From: Anatilimnocola aggregata
GTDB lineage: Bacteria > Planctomycetota > Planctomycetia > Pirellulales > Pirellulaceae
Direction of reading: 5' to 3'
Assembly: GCF_007747655.1 (NCBI RefSeq)
Contig: NZ_CP036274.1
Coordinates: 8,928,001 to 8,992,000 of the forward strand
DNA length: 64,000 nt
Shown here: positions 62,320 to 64,000 of the stretch, in pieces
How the letters are laid out: every line of letters starts with the position of its first letter
How positions within the stretch are numbered: the stretch's first letter is position 1
Notes under the pieces: model-generated
What the model saw: the letters and a program-made list of their open reading frames with translations, nothing else
Told to the model about the DNA's origin: nothing
Database searches by the model: none
Translations under genes and position numbers: made by a program

Positions 62320-64000
62320 ATGAGTGGTGGTCAGATCGATTCGGTAATGCAGGAAGATCGGCAGTTTCCTCCTAGTGCAGAGTTTCAGGCCCAGGCCAGC
62401 ATCGGCTCGCTCGCCGCGTACGAAAAGCTCTATGACGAGTCCATCCAGAATCCCGAGAAGTTCTGGGGCGATTTCGCCGAGAAGGAACTTCACTGGTTCA
62501 AGCCCTATGACAAGGTGCTCGATTGGCAGCCGCCGTTTGCCCAGTGGTTCGTCGGCGGGCAAACCAACATCAGCTACAACTGCCTCGATAAGCACCTGAC
62601 CACCTGGCGCAAAAACAAAGCTGCCATCATTTGGGAAGGTGAACCAGGCGAACAGAGGACAATCACCTATTCGCAGCTGCATCGCGAAGTCTGCAAGTTC
62701 GCCAGCGCGCTCAAGGGGCTGGGGCTGAACAAGGGGGACGTTGCGACCATCTACATGCCGATGGTTCCCGAACTGGCAATCGCCATGCTCGCCTGCGCAC
62801 GGATTGGCGTGGTCCATAGCGTCGTGTTCGGCGGCTTCTCGGCCGAAGCGATTGCCGATCGTAACAACGACGCGAAAGCCAAGGTCGTCATCACCGCCGA
62901 TGGCGGCTGGCGGCGCGGCAAGTTGCTGCCGCTGAAGGAGACGGTCGACGTCGCACTCGATAAATCACCCACGGTCGAACACTGTGTGGTCCTCAAGCGA
63001 GCCGGCAACAATCCACCAATGAAGTCGTGGCGCGATCGCTGGTGGCACGACCTGGTCGAAACAGCTTCGGCCGACTGCCCCGCCGAGCCTCTTGATAGTG
63101 AACATCCGCTGTTCATCCTCTACACCAGCGGCTCGACCGGCAAACCCAAGGGGATTCGCCACACCACGGCCGGTTACAACCTGTATGTGAAAAAGACCTT
63201 CGAATGGGTCTTCGATCATCGCGACGAAGACGTCTATTGGTGTACGGCCGACTGCGGCTGGGTGACCGGTCACAGCTACATCGTGTATGGTCCGCTGGCC
63301 GCTGGTGCGACCACGGTCATGTATGAAGGGGCTCCGAACTGGCCCCAAGAAGATCGCTTTTGGGACATCATCGAGCGCCATCGTGTGACGATTCTCTACA
63401 CCGCGCCAACGGCGATTCGCGCTTTCATCAAGTGGGGCGATCACCACGTCGATAAGCACGACCTGAGCAGCCTGCGATTGCTCGGCAGCGTGGGCGAAGG
63501 GATCAATCCCGAAGCGTGGATGTGGTACTACAACAAGATTGGTGGCGGCCGCTGCCCGATTGTCGATACGTGGTGGCAGACCGAAACGGGCGGCATCATG
63601 ATGTCTCCCCTGCCCGGCGCCATCGCCACGAAGCCTGGCAGTTGCACCAAACCAATGCCGGGCATTGTCCCAGCCATACTCGACGAGAATCTGCACGAGG
63701 TCGGCAAGAACCAGGGTGGCATGCTTTGCATCAGTCAGCCTTGGCCGGGCATGCTTCGCGGCCTGTGGGGCGACGACGATCGCTACGTGCAGCAATACTG
63801 GACGAAGGTGCCCGGCAAATATCTGACTGGCGACAACAGCCGGCAAGATAGCGACGGCTACTACTGGATCATGGGCCGTATCGACGACGTGATTAACGTC
63901 AGCGGGCACCGCCTCAGCACCATCGAGGTCGAGAGCGCGCTCGTCAGTCACCCTAACGTGGCTGAAGCAGCGGCTGTCGGTCGCCCCGATGAACTGAAGG
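62320..64000 (+). CDS. acs: acetyl-CoA synthetase (partial, runs off the window)
   Basis: The ATG at 62320 opens 560 codons that continue past the window end. The N-terminus [18 protein letters not shown] leads to [14 protein letters not shown], typical of Acs. The AMP-binding P-loop is [19 protein letters not shown] and [20 protein letters not shown] (the hinge and A8 region) are present. The enzyme makes acetyl-CoA from acetate, ATP and CoA via acetyl-AMP. The missing end should carry the lysine that is acetylated in regulation. The 234-bp upstream gap carries the promoter at 62145. Confidence 0.93.
   Translation, partial: MSGGQIDSVMQEDRQFPPSAEFQAQASIGSLAAYEKLYDESIQNPEKFWGDFAEKELHWFKPYDKVLDWQPPFAQWFVGGQTNISYNCLDKHLTTWRKNKAAIIWEGEPGEQRTITYSQLHREVCKFASALKGLGLNKGDVATIYMPMVPELAIAMLACARIGVVHSVVFGGFSAEAIADRNNDAKAKVVITADGGWRRGKLLPLKETVDVALDKSPTVEHCVVLKRAGNNPPMKSWRDRWWHDLVETASADCPAEPLDSEHPLFILYTSGSTGKPKGIRHTTAGYNLYVKKTFEWVFDHRDEDVYWCTADCGWVTGHSYIVYGPLAAGATTVMYEGAPNWPQEDRFWDIIERHRVTILYTAPTAIRAFIKWGDHHVDKHDLSSLRLLGSVGEGINPEAWMWYYNKIGGGRCPIVDTWWQTETGGIMMSPLPGAIATKPGSCTKPMPGIVPAILDENLHEVGKNQGGMLCISQPWPGMLRGLWGDDDRYVQQYWTKVPGKYLTGDNSRQDSDGYYWIMGRIDDVINVSGHRLSTIEVESALVSHPNVAEAAAVGRPDELK

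Overview
The window (about 58-60% G+C by eye) looks like chromosome of a planctomycete, most likely Pirellulales. Three large secreted proteins carry the planctomycete N-terminal LExR-type motif. There are also two-domain DUF1080 and PPC-domain proteins, a fused ResB-CcsA cytochrome c maturation protein, an OstA/LptD-like outer-membrane protein, and many large perfect inverted repeats between genes. All assignments come from reading the sequence and recalling protein families; no database search was run.

Layout. 1-4 kb: a small membrane protein, a repeat-rich gap, and a polysaccharide lyase 8 gene with RTX repeats that is split by an in-frame TAG. 4-7 kb: the complete EF-P beta-lysylation set (epmA, efp, epmB). 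7-20.6 kb: an OYE-type flavin reductase, a wax-synthase-like acyltransferase, a secreted metzincin-type protease, a double DUF1080 hydrolase, a Xer recombinase, galE, a PlsC-like acyltransferase, a HerA/DUF87-type ATPase and Mn superoxide dismutase. 20.9-29.7 kb: a minus-strand series (GT2 glycosyltransferase, polytopic membrane protein, surE, two lipoproteins, the ResB-CcsA fusion). 29.8-34.5 kb: a serine beta-lactamase-fold hydrolase, a Uma2 protein, a NUDIX hydrolase and a PPC-domain protein.

34.6-37.4 kb is the most accessory-looking part. It holds two translationally coupled tiny membrane proteins (the second apparently cut short by TAA), an A/T-richer gene with a HEPN-like RX4H motif, a decayed tRNA-like sequence, and a second copy of a ~103-bp element with 11-bp terminal inverted repeats (first copy at 522-623). 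37.4-48.8 kb: a DMT-like membrane protein, a 2.6k-residue repetitive adhesin with RTX repeats, and RNase R. 49.8-59.4 kb: an OstA/LptD-like protein, then an operon for a gliding-type ABC system (ATPase, permease-GldG fusion, DUF4340 protein) that ends in a clear intrinsic terminator. 59.4-64 kb: a Rid-family protein, two tandem paralogous membrane proteins, two small unknown genes, and acetyl-CoA synthetase, which runs off the window. The membrane gene and acs are preceded by near-identical TTGACA-18-TAGAAT promoters.

Functional links. EpmA and EpmB should activate EF-P, and several proteins here contain the polyproline runs that need it. The LExR proteins (lyase, protease, adhesin) probably share an export or anchoring route. 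No complete new multi-gene system is evident. The best leads are the small inverted-repeat element family, the HEPN/tRNA-like island, the two in-frame stops, and the duplicated promoter.
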